A DNA stretch of 22,082 nucleotides from Chara braunii (GCA_003427395.1 BFEA01000014.1:5899476-5921557), one strand, 5' to 3'. Positions 1 through 9,889 are shown, counted from the stretch's first letter. Notes: a model not told the origin generated them from the sequence alone. Numbers and translations are program-made.

Positions 1-34
1 CACACAAACCAAAAAAAAAAAAAAAAAGTAAAAA

Positions 35-69
35 CAGTTTCGTCAGATTTCGAGCGATTCATCACCAGG
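35..69 (-). ncRNA. Degenerate hammerhead-ribozyme-like remnant (copy 1)
   Basis: Read on the minus strand, this stretch keeps TGATGA, a weak stem-loop and CGAAAC in the order of a hammerhead core. It aligns over its whole length with the intact hammerhead at 11010-11091. The first core C of CUGAUGA is G here, and the closing G-C pair of stem II is lost, so self-cleavage is not expected. It lies 110 nt from a second remnant in the same orientation. It is probably a decayed copy of the same repeat; chance similarity of a short motif is the alternative. Confidence 0.4.
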
Positions 70-142
70 TTCAACTTCTGAGAGTGTGTACGTGTTGTCA
101 TGTTTGTTATACACAACAGCACAAAAAAAGTCCGACGGTGCA

Positions 143-170
143 AAACTGTTCGTCAGACTTTCACCGACTT
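143..170 (-). ncRNA. Truncated hammerhead-ribozyme-like remnant (copy 2)
   Basis: On the minus strand this reads AGTCGGTGAAAGTCTGACGA followed by ACAGTTT. That is nearly identical to stem-loop II, the GAAA box and the stem III strand of the hammerhead at 11010-11091. Stem II can still form (GTCGG with CTGAC, one G-U pair). The CUGAUGA half is missing because the GT-rich minisatellite begins there, and one A of GAAA is lost. It is a broken copy, not an active ribozyme. Confidence 0.45.
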
Positions 171-173
171 GTG

Positions 174-386
174 CGCATGCGTGTGTGCTTGTGTGCGTGT
201 GTGCGTGTGCGCGTGTGCGCGTGTGTGCGCGTGTGCATGTGTGCCTGTGAGCATGTGTGCGTGTGTGTGTGTGTGCGCGTGTGCATGTATGCCTGTGAAC
301 ATGTGTGCATGTGTGCCTGTGAGCATGTGTGCGTGTGTGCGTGTGTGGATGTATTCCTGTGAATGCGTGCACGTGTGCTGGACTTA
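174..386. repeat. GT-rich minisatellite
   Basis: Irregular GTGTGC/GTGTGT runs are interleaved with a longer unit of the type GTGTGCCTGTGAGCAT, which recurs about every 36-60 bases. Open frames through it on both strands encode only Cys/Val or His/Thr low-complexity peptides and are not genes. The array truncates the hammerhead remnant on its left. Confidence 0.85.
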
Positions 387-429
387 GCGCTAGCTGAAGC
401 ATCTGTTTCACAGCGACTACCCCTAGTAG

Positions 430-515
430 ATGGGCCTCGCTCCACTACTCTCCAGATGCACAAAGGACAAAAAAAATATGGCGGTGTGTTTTCCATGTTC
501 TAGCGGAAGGTTCTC
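430..515 (+). repeat. Dispersed repeat A, copy 1
   Basis: A non-coding segment beginning GGGCCTCGCTCCACTACTCT. It recurs at 1581-1670 in the same orientation with scattered substitutions. Its head reappears at 16421-16457 (+) and its tail, inverted, at 16469-16515. No coding capacity is seen. The mobile source is not identified. Confidence 0.7.
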
Positions 516-836
516 TCCCTTTGGTGAGTAGTGAACCGAGCCCTGATCTCTCCCTTTGCCGCTCACAATCGACATTACAAGCACATCGTCAAACGCAAAC
601 ATACTGCACAAGACAAGAATTTCCACGATTGCTAAGGGAAGGTAGCTGAGAAACGTTGAGTCACTCATAGATGTAATTAATCTCACCGGCGTGTTGGCAA
701 TCTACGAGGTCAACCCACATTTGAGCACCTTCCCCAGCTTCGGAGACGGCGACAAGAGGTGACCGTCTTCGCCCTAACGGTGAGAAACGGATGATCATCG
801 CATGGCGCAACATTAACAGCAGTGAAGTAAGGCAAG
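516..836. other. Gene-free spacer
   Basis: This spacer lies between repeats A and B. I see no conserved coding frame, RNA gene or simple repeat in it. Confidence 0.5.
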
Positions 837-888
837 AGAGATATCGCCGGAGTCGGCAGGGCCTGCACGCTCGCGACTAGGTGCAAAC
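837..888 (+). repeat. Dispersed repeat B, copy 1
   Basis: A segment containing GGAGTCGGCAGGGCCTGCAC that recurs at 1505-1557 with only a few differences. It contains the short palindrome GCAGGGCCTGC. A poly-T run follows directly. Copies A and B appear here in the order A-B and at 1505-1670 in the order B-A, so the two loci are rearranged relative to each other. Confidence 0.75.
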
Positions 889-927
889 TTTTTTTTTTTT
901 TTTTTTTTTAATCTATATTCTTCTCTC
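889..927. repeat. Poly-T tract joined to recurrent word TCTATATTCTTCTCTC
   Basis: About twenty T residues are followed by AATCTATATTCTTCTCTC. The same word occurs at 12468-12485 and 16109-16126, and a shortened form at 12825-12839 also sits just after a poly-T run. Recurrence beside poly-T suggests the end of a retroposed element read from its A-tail side. Confidence 0.55.
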
Positions 928-1070
928 AATTTCACCTCACTCGGGTCCCCTAATTGTAGGCTAGGCATACGGGGAACCCGTAGCAGCCAGAACCGTGTTC
1001 ACGAGAGAACAATGTCATAAGGGGGCTGCTCCCAACCTGCATGCAGGTGGGCGGACGATACCGGCGAGGG

Positions 1071-1391
1071 GTAGGGGACAGCCGTTAGCATCAGGGACTA
1101 TGCCAACAGGACCAATCCCTGTGCCTCCCCTCAGGTGGTGGTCCCCCCCCCCAACGAACTGTGTATGTGTGGTTTTCTGTCAAATAGGGGAAGAAAAAAG
1201 AAAAAAAAAGAACAGGGAGGAGGGGTGGTCAAATCAAGGAAACAAAAGAAAAAAGAAAAAGACACCAAATACGACTATAATGACCGGGCGTTCTATTCAG
1301 GTGAAGACGGTAGGGGACAGCTGGTTGCATCAGGGACCATGCCAACAGGACCAATCCTTGCGCCTCCCCTCAGGTGGTGGTCCCCCCCCCT
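1071..1391 (+). repeat. Duplicated repeat C (1071-1152 and 1310-1391)
   Basis: Two copies of an ~82-bp unit run from GTAGGGGACAG through GCCAACAGGACCAATCC to a C-homopolymer, 239 bp apart. They are separated by a purine-rich spacer. A third partial match follows at ~1446. Open frames crossing it are not conserved between the copies. Confidence 0.75.
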
Positions 1392-1500
1392 ACGAACATC
1401 AGCAGACTGCTGAATGCCGATCGGGGGATCCAGTGGTTTATCTCTGTGCCTCCCCTCATGTCCCCTCCCCTACGAACATCAGCAGACTCTTCTCAATGCC
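1391..1500 (+). repeat. Tandem pair of TACGAACATCAGCAGACT units
   Basis: An 18-bp perfect match occurs at 1391-1408 and 1471-1488. Each copy is preceded by a C-rich run and followed by a diverged AATGCC. This is a local duplication with an 80-bp period inside the A/B/C repeat mosaic. Confidence 0.7.
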
Positions 1501-1504
1501 AAAT

Positions 1505-1670
1505 GAGAAATATCGTCGGAGTCGGCAGGGCCTGCACGCTCGTGACTAGGTGCAAACATGTGTCTGTACAAAAGCAGAGAATGGGTCTCGCTCCACTACT
1601 CTCGACATCCACAAAAGACAAAAATAATGGCGGTGCATCCTTCCGTGTTCTAGGGGAAGATTCAGTCCCG
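1505..1670 (+). repeat. Dispersed repeats B and A, second copies
   Basis: Copy 2 of repeat B is at 1505-1557 and copy 2 of repeat A at 1581-1670. They are separated by ~23 bp and lie in the reverse order to the first locus. Differences include C/T substitutions at CpG positions, consistent with methylation-linked decay (inference). Confidence 0.7.
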
Positions 1671-2148
1671 TTTTCCACATTTCGCGAGAAGTGGAGGGAG
1701 ACCCAGACTCTGTTCACCTTCAATGTAGGGCATAATAACGTCCAGGGATGTAGGTGCTTTGTAATACGTCCATATTATTTGGTTGAGAAAGTTCTAAGAG
1801 TAAGTTAAGTGAGTATTCCCCGAGAGGGGGTTAACTCTCACTACACTAAAATGGGGGTTCAAGTGTTTTTAATGAGGACATAGTGTGGCCATGAGATGTT
1901 AAGATCGGATGGCAGGGACGTGTTCATACTCGAGACCAACTCTGACCTCACCCCTACACTCTTCCCCCGAACAAAACGCATGTGTGTGCTATTCAACTTT
2001 CTCTGGAAAAGTCTATTTCTCGAAGTAACCCCCGGAAATCAAAGTAGTACCAAATAGTATGTATGTATGTTTTACTCGAAGAGTGCGCAAGTATGTTCTA
2101 TTTGAACAAGCGGATGTTTTATTCAAATGGAACACACGGGTATCAACT
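1671..2148. other. Gene-free interval
   Basis: No recognisable coding frame, RNA gene or repeat family was found. A small C-rich/G-rich inverted pair (CCCCGAGAGGGG) occurs near 1820. Confidence 0.4.
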
Positions 2149-2186
2149 GTGTGTGTGTGTGTGTGTGTGTATGTGTGTATACATTC

Positions 2187-2272
<86 letters not shown>
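2149..2272. repeat. GT then AT dinucleotide microsatellites
   Basis: A (GT)n run at about 2149-2170 is followed after ~20 bases by an uninterrupted (AT)n run at about 2190-2272. Peptides predicted across it (Tyr-Ile repeats) are artefacts. It sits immediately upstream of the retroelement remnant. Confidence 0.95.
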
Positions 2273-2277
<5 letters not shown>

Positions 2278-2305
2278 GCATCCATGTTCATGGCCATTAA
2301 CTTGA

Positions 2306-2491
2306 ATGTGCGACATAAATAAATATGATTTTCCTATAAAGGGACCCTATGAAAAAAATGAAACGAAAGTTTTACCTGACGTAAGAAAATTTGTCGCAGA
2401 TCATGCAGAAGATATTAAGAAAATATTGATCAACTACAAAACGTCAACTTTACCATTTGTGGGATTAAGAGTAGGTGGGCGGTCTCAATGA
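2306..2491 (+). pseudogene. Possible Ty3/gypsy pol segment upstream of the RT thumb
   Basis: A 61-codon frame contains DVRKFVADHAEDIKKIL. It lies ~85 bp before a clear RT-thumb fragment, on the same strand. From position and general look it may be the pol region just before reverse transcriptase, but I do not recognise a domain. If it is, the RT palm with its YxDD motif has been deleted between 2491 and 2578. Confidence 0.3.
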
Positions 2492-2577
2492 TAAAAATAT
2501 TATGATACATATGTGATAAAAAAGGAAGAAAATCAAATTCGTTTAAAATAAATAAGTTAATGAAATGACTGACTCCT

Positions 2578-2697
2578 CTACACCAAATTACGGATAAACG
2601 ACAATTCCTAAGAGTCATTGAATTCCAGAAAATTTTAATTAAGGGCTATGCCAAAAAAATAGAACGTCTAATGCGAGTTTTTAGAAAAGGAGTATAA
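2578..2697 (+). pseudogene. Ty3/gypsy reverse transcriptase thumb/connection fragment
   Basis: The frame reads LHQITDKRQFLRVIEF, then a KGYAKKIERLMRVFRKG stretch, then a stop. This is the familiar connection where a gypsy RT passes into RNase H (FLG...Y.RFI..FA.IA.PL..LL.K pattern). The catalytic palm and fingers are absent upstream. It continues, after frame disruption, into the RNase H fragment. The copy is A/T-biased and non-functional. Confidence 0.7.
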
Positions 2698-2739
2698 TAA
2701 AATTAAGTTGAATACTTCGAAAAGATAGGTCAGACATAA

Positions 2740-3170
2740 AAGATAAATTCAAAGAGGAAGGGCGAGTCCTTAGGGTGCCTTACTTCGAGGATGAGATCAA
2801 TAAACTCTTTGTGGTAGCTACTGATGCAGAACTCTCTTCGGTTGGAGGGGTGTTGGCCCAGAAAGTTAGTTAGGGAAAAGAGAGGTTGCTTCGGTTCGAG
2901 AGCAAAACTATAAATCCGATTGAGATAAATTACTTTCGATTTAAGAAGGAACTGTTAAGTTCTGCACTACTTAAATGCATTCATGCATTATATTTATAGG
3001 CGAGGGTTTATACTTCAGGTGGATCCAACCGTTGTGCATAAGGATTTATCATTTACGAATCTCACGATTGCGAGATAGTTAATGCATATCATAATGTTTT
3101 ACTATGAAGTGAAACGTGTATATGGAGTTAAAATTTTTTTGGTGGATGAACTATCTCGTATCAAACTAGC
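2740..3170 (+). pseudogene. Ty3/gypsy RNase H domain fragment
   Basis: Pieces in shifting frames give FVVATDAELSSVGGVLAQK (catalytic TDA with D at ~2823), then INPIEINYFRFKKELLS (the E of the KKELL helix at ~2949), then VDPTVVHKDLSFTN, and finally YEVKRVYGVKIFLVDELSRI. The last is the usual end of gypsy RNase H, whose normal form is V.G..N.VAD.LSR. At least two frameshifts and stops interrupt it. The order and strand match the RT-thumb fragment before it and the integrase after it. Confidence 0.8.
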
Positions 3171-3339
3171 GAAAGGAGACCTTGGGTCGATAAATGGTGT
3201 GGACAAGTTCCTCTGGGTGGAAATTGAGGCTATAAGGATGGATCTGAGACATAGTGGCGAAAGTGGCAACGTTGTCTTCCTATCTAGCCTATACATTGGT
3301 AAATACAGGTGAATTGGATTATATTTCAGGGGAATAGAT

Positions 3340-4020
3340 GATATAGAAGAACCCATTAGGAAGGAGGCTCAACAATATTGCCTAAGGGTGCCCACCTATT
3401 CAAAAACCCTCTAAAGCATGACATGCCGATGAGGGTAGTCTGTAGCAAGGAAGAAAAAATAATAATAATAATAAAAACTCCATAACGGGATTGTAGAGAT
3501 GATAAAAGTGTTAAAGGAACTTTCGAGGAGGTTAGGAACCTATACTGGTGGGATGGATAGTACAAGGAAGTGAAAATGTATTATTAGATTTGCAACAGAT
3601 GTCAGAATATGACTTTAGTCAAGTACAGGGAACCTTCATTTTTTCCCTACCCTTCTGTAGTAGGTCAAAAAATACATATAGACCTTGTAAAAATGTCAAA
3701 AGGTGCGGGATGAATTACACCATAGACATATGAGATGATATGAATGGCTTCATAGAAGCTAGGGCATTACGATAACAAACAGCGAAGGTCATTTACGATT
3801 TTTTGTTGAACTATATCTCTCGATATGGATGTGTCGAAAAAATGGTTATGGACAAGGGAGCATAATTTATGGTAAAGAAAGTCCTAGTGTTATTACTGTC
3901 TGCGAAAATTAAGATATTTTTTGTTACTGCATGCCATCCTTATACAAATGGGCCCTTAGAGAGAGGACATCAGTCATTAGTAAATGCCTTGACGAAGTGA
4001 TGTGTAGATAGAGAGAGAGT
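3340..4020 (+). pseudogene. Ty3/gypsy integrase fragment with D-X35-E
   Basis: An H2C2-like N-terminal portion is suggested by HLFKNPLKHDMPMRVVCSKE around 3386-3450. The core gives IHIDLVKM (first D at 3681), ISRYGCVEKMVMDKGA (second D at 3851) and THE-region residues ACHPYTNGPLERGHQSLVNA (E at 3959). The second D and the E are in one frame with exactly 35 residues between them, the integrase D-X35-E signature. That frame has a stop right after DKGA, and a frameshift separates the first D. No chromodomain, LTR or primer-binding site was recognised. Confidence 0.8.
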
Positions 4021-5670
4021 CTGGTATTTTGAATCAAAGTTCGCTCTCCTTCACGCTTCATCTCGTTCCGACTTTAATTTTTCTCAAACGAACTCTTCTC
4101 TTACCTAATATACAATCCATCAACCTAGTCGTTGCCATACATCCTCATGTTGTATTCCGGCCTTGACAAGTTGTAGTTAACCACACCATCCCTCATGAAA
4201 AAATGATCAAAATTATGACGGTAAACTATCGTCCTCCGCTATATCTTGTTGATCACTCAAGGGTGCAGCACACGGATATGTCTTTACCGTGAGATGCAAG
4301 AGAATTGACTTCACCATGCACCTAGTGTACCTAGACCAATTTAGAGCCTCACCTATGCATGTGGGAGAAGAAAACACATTCCATAATCCTTGAAATCATA
4401 GGCGTCCGGGCCATGACCAGATTAACGAAAAACACAAAGGCAAAAACAACGGAGAAGGATGATACCCTTTATAGCCACTGACCGCCGTTTTCGTACGGTG
4501 AGTGTATTTGGCCACGGTTGCAACCATATGAAAGGAAAACCATGAGATAAAACAAGTAAAATAAACTAATAATAATAATAACAAGTCACAGTTACGTCGT
4601 GGCGATGCCAAGGCAGATCAAGTAGTCAGCGAGAGGAACGTATCAACCGTACTCTCTCTCTCTCAGTTCTCTCTATCTGTCTCAATGCGAATCCTAACTC
4701 GCCACCATCAACATTGCATCCAATGCTCGTTTTTCTCATATCGGCGCTCAGTGCATGTACTGCAATTATACAATTCTTATACTCAGTCTGGTCTATGCTA
4801 ATAACAAAGCAACCGGATGAAGTCAGCAACAACCTCCGAAGTACAGTAAATGTCGCCCCTGCAGAGCTCCAGTTACCAAGTACGTGCTATCACATCTCTC
4901 TATCTCTCTTTTTCTCTCCCTCACAGCGCTCACTCATCTTGTTTCATTTTTTTTATTTCCTCTTTTCTCTTATTCCCCCTCACTCCCTTCGTCTCCCTCA
5001 ATTGCGATCTCTGNTTTGTCATGTACCAGTGCATTGCTCCTCATTTTCCCTACCTACCGTTAGCATGTCCATATCCAAGGGACCATGCTCGAACGAAGCG
5101 ACGGCAAGGAAAGATGAGCATGTTGAGCTTACCTCTCGTTCGACTCTATGAAATGATAAGAGAGGTATACAATGAGTGGGGGCTTTCACGTACGACTGCC
5201 TGAAGTAGACCCACGCCCCATCAAGCACACCTTCCTCATCGAAGTAGTCTATTTTTTTTTCCTCCTNNNTCGCATCTCCTTCTATTGCACCCTATCCGTT
5301 TGCTTTCTGCGCTTTCCGCTTTCGAAGTAGCAGTCGTTACCCATCACCTCTCACGATTATCNTCCATCTCCGAGTCCTATTGCGGTCTCCCTCGCGCTCC
5401 TTCTTCTTCTTTTTCCTCCTCTACCTAACACCTGCGAGTAGGAGTAGCGCTACCATTTTACTCCTCTCTCTCTCATTTTCTTTTCTTCAAGTTATTCTTT
5501 CTTTTCAAGTTGAACTTCTNTTTTTGTTGTAGAGTCGGACGGTCATNTGCCTTTCATTCCCATCACCCAACCGACGTTCGATTTAGTTGCCTCACAATTT
5601 TTTCCGCATCTATGAAACGGTTACCGCGTTCTCGCCCTCATTATATGCATAGGTGAGAATAAAATAACAT
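4021..5670. other. Gene-free, partly pyrimidine-rich interval with assembly Ns
   Basis: No convincing gene was found. Beyond ~4020 the integrase similarity fades. Between ~4650 and 5620 the plus strand is rich in CTCT/TTCT runs, giving long but compositionally biased frames. Undetermined bases occur at 5014, 5267-5269, 5362, 5520 and 5547, so frames across them cannot be trusted. Confidence 0.5.
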
Positions 5671-5675
5671 AACAG

Positions 5676-5706
<31 letters not shown>

Positions 5707-5722
5707 CTAATAATAATATAAC

Positions 5723-5795
<73 letters not shown>
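5671..5795. repeat. (AAT)n trinucleotide microsatellite
   Basis: An AAT array with short interruptions (AACT, ATAT), longest uninterrupted from about 5726 to 5793. The minus-strand frame through it is a poly-Leu artefact. Confidence 0.95.
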
Positions 5796-5796
<1 letters not shown>

Positions 5797-6449
5797 TAAA
5801 TACTATCAAATAAAAAAATATATATATAAACAATAATAATCAAATTATTGAATCTGGTCGAGTTCCTCAGCTCGACCCATTCACAACAAGGAGGACACCA
5901 ATAATATTTGTATTTGGTAAGGACGTAATCAGTGTCAGTTGATAACTCATGCTTACTAGGCATTTCCTCTAGTAACCTTGAAAATTATAACAATTGTCAC
6001 CATCACGACGATCGTGGTGAATCGTTTGTGTCGTGAACATACCCAACACTATAGTGTAGTTCAATATCGAAGCCGAGATCAACAGTCCACAGTCGAAGGT
6101 AAAATTTTTTCTCTGTGTTTACCTCCTTCCTTCTCCGTATCTCACACCCATATGTAGTCCCTTCATCTCGCTCTCTTTCTTTTGTTCCTTTCTTTCTCTC
6201 TCAGGTTTTATCCTCCGCTTCCATTCGTCCATCTTCTTGTTTGTCTTCTCCTCCCTGCGTACCTCCCTCCTTTACGATGTGCCTATCTTTTTCTTTTTCT
6301 TGCATCTTCCTTCTCCCCTTTCTCCTCTTTCCTTCCACAAACGTATATTTAAGCTAAGATAAAAGCACGACCGTAAAAATCATAAAAATAATATTGATAA
6401 TAATAATAATAATAATAACAATAACATAATAACAACAACAATAATAATA
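5796..6449. other. Gene-free interval ending in AAT/AAC-rich sequence
   Basis: No gene was recognised. The interval holds a pyrimidine-rich patch (6090-6350). From 6390 it is AAT/AAC-rich and forms the landing site of the MITE that follows. Confidence 0.5.
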
Positions 6450-6457
6450 ATTACAAT
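6450..6457. repeat. Left target-site duplication ATTACAAT
   Basis: The 8-bp word ATTACAAT directly precedes the CAGGGT terminus of the element at 6458-7177. It is repeated perfectly at 7178-7185, directly after the opposite terminus. Eight base pairs is the target duplication length of hAT-superfamily transposons. Confidence 0.75.
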
Positions 6458-7177
6458 CAGGGTAACCGGTGTTCGGGACGGGCCGAACACCCAAACGTAT
6501 GGGATCCCTTCGGGATGCATTCGGTCGTTCGAATCAAACGCGGAAAAAAAAAAACAACAAAAAAAAAAAACTGAAAAAAAAAAAGTTATAAAAATAAATA
6601 AATTAAACAACATTTGTTTGAGCATTATATTCAAATTCCTTACCAAATTAAAAATAAAAATAAAATACGAAAAAAAAATACTAATAATAAAAAAATTAAA
6701 AATAAAAAATTAATTAAATTTAGTGAGTGCTCGGGCACGTTTTCGACACTGCCATCTTTGACGATTTTTCATTTGTTATTTTTACATAGCTAAATGCCCT
6801 GAAAATTTATAGATGTGTACGTAACATAATACAAAACCCTTTAAAACGTTTTTAAAAAATAGTAAAATTGTTTAGAGCCCGAACTAATGTGAAAACAAAA
6901 AATAAAAGGTGAAAATAAACGTGGGTAAGCACGTTTTGACATCGCCATCTCTGACAATTTTTCATTCTTGTTTGGATGAGCCAAATGACGTCAACATTTA
7001 TAGACATGTACCTCAGGTCATAGAAAACTCACAGAAAAAAAATAAGAAAAACAAAATTAGTTTCTGGCCCCAAAATAATTTTTGGCGGGGGCCGAACGCC
7101 TTCGGGTTCTGACCCCGAACGCTCGTACATATGGAGGTCGGCCCGGGGACCTCCGTACATACGAACTAGTGACCCTG
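6458..7177. mobile_element. hAT-like MITE, family 1, complete copy (720 bp)
   Basis: The ends are inverted: the left begins CAGGGTAACCGGTGTTCG and the right end, reverse-complemented, begins CAGGGTCACTAGTTCG. A perfect 8-bp duplication flanks the element. GC-rich subterminal blocks with CGAACG/CGTTCGGG words bracket an AT-rich interior. The interior holds two diverged tandem units of ~190 bp, each with CGTTTT(C)GACA..GCCATCT.TGAC (near 6738 and 6931). No transposase is encoded, so it would depend on an enzyme supplied elsewhere. A second copy is at 13187-13826. Classification rests on TSD length and the CA...TG ends only. Confidence 0.75.
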
Positions 7178-7185
7178 ATTACAAT
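7178..7185. repeat. Right target-site duplication ATTACAAT
   Basis: Perfect copy of 6450-6457, immediately outside the ACCCTG terminus of the MITE. The surrounding AAT-rich sequence slightly raises the chance of coincidence, but the C-containing 8-mer is placed exactly at both ends. Confidence 0.75.
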
Positions 7186-8492
7186 AATAATAACAACAAA
7201 ACGTGGATATACTACCTATTTTTTGGGTCTGGTACAGTTAAAATGAAGGTGCATTGTAATTGAGGTTACCGATAGGTGCTCCTTTTTTTTTTTTCCCCTT
7301 CTTCTTCTTCTTTTTTTCTTTCATTGGCGTACTTTTGCCTCCGAGATCCACCGTTTTCCCTCCGCGCGATCGGTCAGTCTTTGTTTTTTTCTATATCCCT
7401 CGTTTACCCCACGAAACGCGTCATACTACATCGTGAACCCATAAAAAATTGTGCTCTGTTTTCTCAAAATATATCTGTCTGCTAATACAACCAAATTCAT
7501 CCAATAAATTCGTATTGAAAACCAAATTAATAAAAATCGCCTTGCGCACGTGCTTCAATTTTGTTAATCGTTGTGAAACCACTACCTTGAAGACTGTAAT
7601 TAAACCGCCCGCCGTTGTCAATGTTAGGGATGATGATTCGTTCACCTTACATTTTATCCTTTTTTTTTGCTTATTCTTATTTTTTTTCGTTTTTCTTATT
7701 TTTTTATTTTCCCATCGTCTGTGTTCCTTATCTTCATTCGCACGTGCTTCTTCATTACCGTTTTATTATATGCGCATTCCTCATCTCATCATCTTTTATT
7801 TTTCCTCCCTCACTACTCGATATATATCTTCTTCTCTCTATTTTCCTTTGACACTCCCTCCTTTCTCATATGGCTGTGTTGTCGAGCAAACAACAACAAT
7901 AATAATAATAACAAATCAAATGTACACAAACTATATTTTCAATTCGATGTAGTTACTGCAAGTGCGAACCGTTCTCTTGTAATACTCGTCCCGCCACATC
8001 ACTCGAGGCCTTCGAGATGCAGCGCCAACCAAATGGATGAAGATGCTGACGGCCACAACCAAGGTAGATCCACGTCACTCTCTCCTTGTCTTTCTTAATC
8101 TTCTTCCTCTTTTTTTTTTTCTTTTTTTTTCTTCATGCACACGCCTGTTCCAACTATGTCGACGAGTTTGCTCATCCTTTCTCTTCGACAACATCGATTA
8201 TCGCAATCACGTTCCCCTTTTTCGTTGTCTGGGTGTCTTTGTCCACCGTGGCTTGCGCTCGTCTCCTCTACAACACTGACTTGTTTTCCCCATCACACGT
8301 CCTCTCCGCTATTGTCCGCTCGTCTCCTTGTTTGCACATCTTCTTCCTCTAAGCACTGCGCTTCCATCTCTGTCAGGCCGAGCTACCTTCCTCACGGTTC
8401 GCTCCGCCTCATTTCCCCGTCTTAGCACACTAGCGGGGTCGACAAGACTACTTTTCAAGTCGAGCCACCGTGAAGTATAAATGTGCATTTCC
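7186..8492. other. Gene-free pyrimidine-rich interval
   Basis: Long plus-strand frames (for example 7449-7952 and 7667-8098) are rich in Phe, Ser and Leu because of T/C runs. They show no recognisable domain. There is a short AAT array at ~7898-7912. Nothing else can be supported. Confidence 0.5.
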
Positions 8493-8500
8493 TAAGGAAA

Positions 8501-9429
8501 CACTGGATTCGTGAAACACAAACAAAACGACAAAAACTCACATTTTTTATAGAATAAAAAAGTAAAAGTCAAACTGTTATTTTTTACACAAAAATAAAGT
8601 TTTTGTAACTGTTTTTCGATAAAAATGCCAAAAAACGAGATGAAAAGTCAACTGTTCCTCAAAATGTACAAAAAAACTCTTTCTTGCAAAAACCTCTTAT
8701 ATGACTATAAGTCGTTCTCAGTAGATTTGCAAAAAGCAAAGCTCAAATAGGATAATTTTGAAGTACTACAAGGCAAACTTGAAAGATGTAAAAAAAAACG
8801 GATTTTTGTGAATACTTATTTATAGAACTATAAGTCATTTTCAGCAGTTAGGTAAAAACTAAGATCTGCGAAAACTAATTTATAGGACTATAAATCAATT
8901 TTGACGTTAACAATAAAACCCGTAGCAAAAAATATATGTTATTAAAAATAAGAATACAAACAACTTTTGTCCGGGAGACACCTTCAAATTTTTAGCCAAA
9001 CATGAGTTTAAAATTTTAAAAAATGGGGGAAAAAAAATAAACAGTAAAAAATAATATGTTCGCTCAGGTATGGTAGAATATGTTTGAGAACATGTATGAG
9101 CGTTCACCCTCCCCCCGAATACGTTCATCGTGCTATATATTTTATAGGATTATAAACATGATTTTTTTAGATAACAAAAAAATAAGATATTTAAGTTCTT
9201 GAAGATAGGCTTCTTCACCAGGTAGTGATTTTATGTGGAAAAACCTGCTTTTCCCCTCGCTACTTCCAGCGGTTCTACAAAAGTAATTTTCTATTATTTT
9301 CTTTGAGGTTGTTTTACTTCACGTAAAATTTTGTTCCTGGAGGAGGCCTGAAAAACGTACTATCATAATCTTAAATACATTTCTTGCAAACCTAACAATT
9401 TATTTTGTTAGGTTTTCACGAATCCTGTG
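8501..9429. mobile_element. MITE family 2, copy with both inverted ends (~930 bp)
   Basis: The left end is CACTGGATTCGTGAAA. The right end, reverse-complemented, is CACAGGATTCGTGAAAACC, differing by one base over the first 16. The flanks TAAGGAAA (8493-8500) and TTAGGAAT (9430-9437) match at 6 of 8 positions, a weak hint of an 8-bp target duplication. The interior is AT-rich without coding capacity. It carries four copies of the palindrome TTATAGNNCTATAA or close variants (8697, 8820, 8880, 9142). Much of it recurs in opposite orientation at 13828-14596. Confidence 0.7.
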
Positions 9430-9437
9430 TTAGGAAT

Positions 9438-9889
9438 AAATTTACACAAAGTTTTGTAGCAGATTCGTCGAACAAACATTTATTGAAATAAAAAAGATTG
9501 ATAGTAAAAAAATCATATAAAATATTTTTTTTTAAAAATAATGAAAAATAAATTAAGGGGAAAAAAAAATACACCCGCCTGTTACTGTTGGTCAAACTTA
9601 TAAAGTCGCAAACACCATGACCACGATGCTCGAAAGTTTCTGATCATGAAAAAATTTGTCTAGTAAAACGAGCAAATTCATAGGGATAAAACAATTCGAA
9701 AAAGAAAATGGAAGAAACTAACAAAATCTAAATCCTAACTATCCTAACTTGCCAAGTGGTGGACCCCTGTTATAGCAGGGGCTCATGTTTCAACTAAATC
9801 AACTAAATCGGACGCGGGGCGTAATAGTAATCCTCGAGGTGCCATAGGCCAGTCCGAGCTCCTCATCGAAAGATGCTATTGCTTAGGGG
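9438..9889. other. Gene-free AT-rich interval with a small hairpin
   Basis: No gene was seen. CCCCTG-TTATAG-CAGGGG at 9764-9781 is a 6-bp perfect stem with a 6-base loop, of unknown significance. It lies ~110 bp on the body side of the tRNA-like unit that follows and could belong to a SINE body (inference). Confidence 0.4.

Noticed and set aside
84-496. Several frames of 92-122 codons on both strands
   Set aside because: They are translations of the GT-rich minisatellite (Cys/Val or His/Thr repeats) with no domain.
2013-2322. Frames with long Tyr-Ile repeats
   Set aside because: They arise from the (AT)n and (GT)n microsatellites.
7449-8425. Phe/Ser/Leu-rich frames that could look like membrane proteins
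   Set aside because: Hydrophobicity comes from T/C-rich composition; there is no conserved motif and overlapping frames look equally good.
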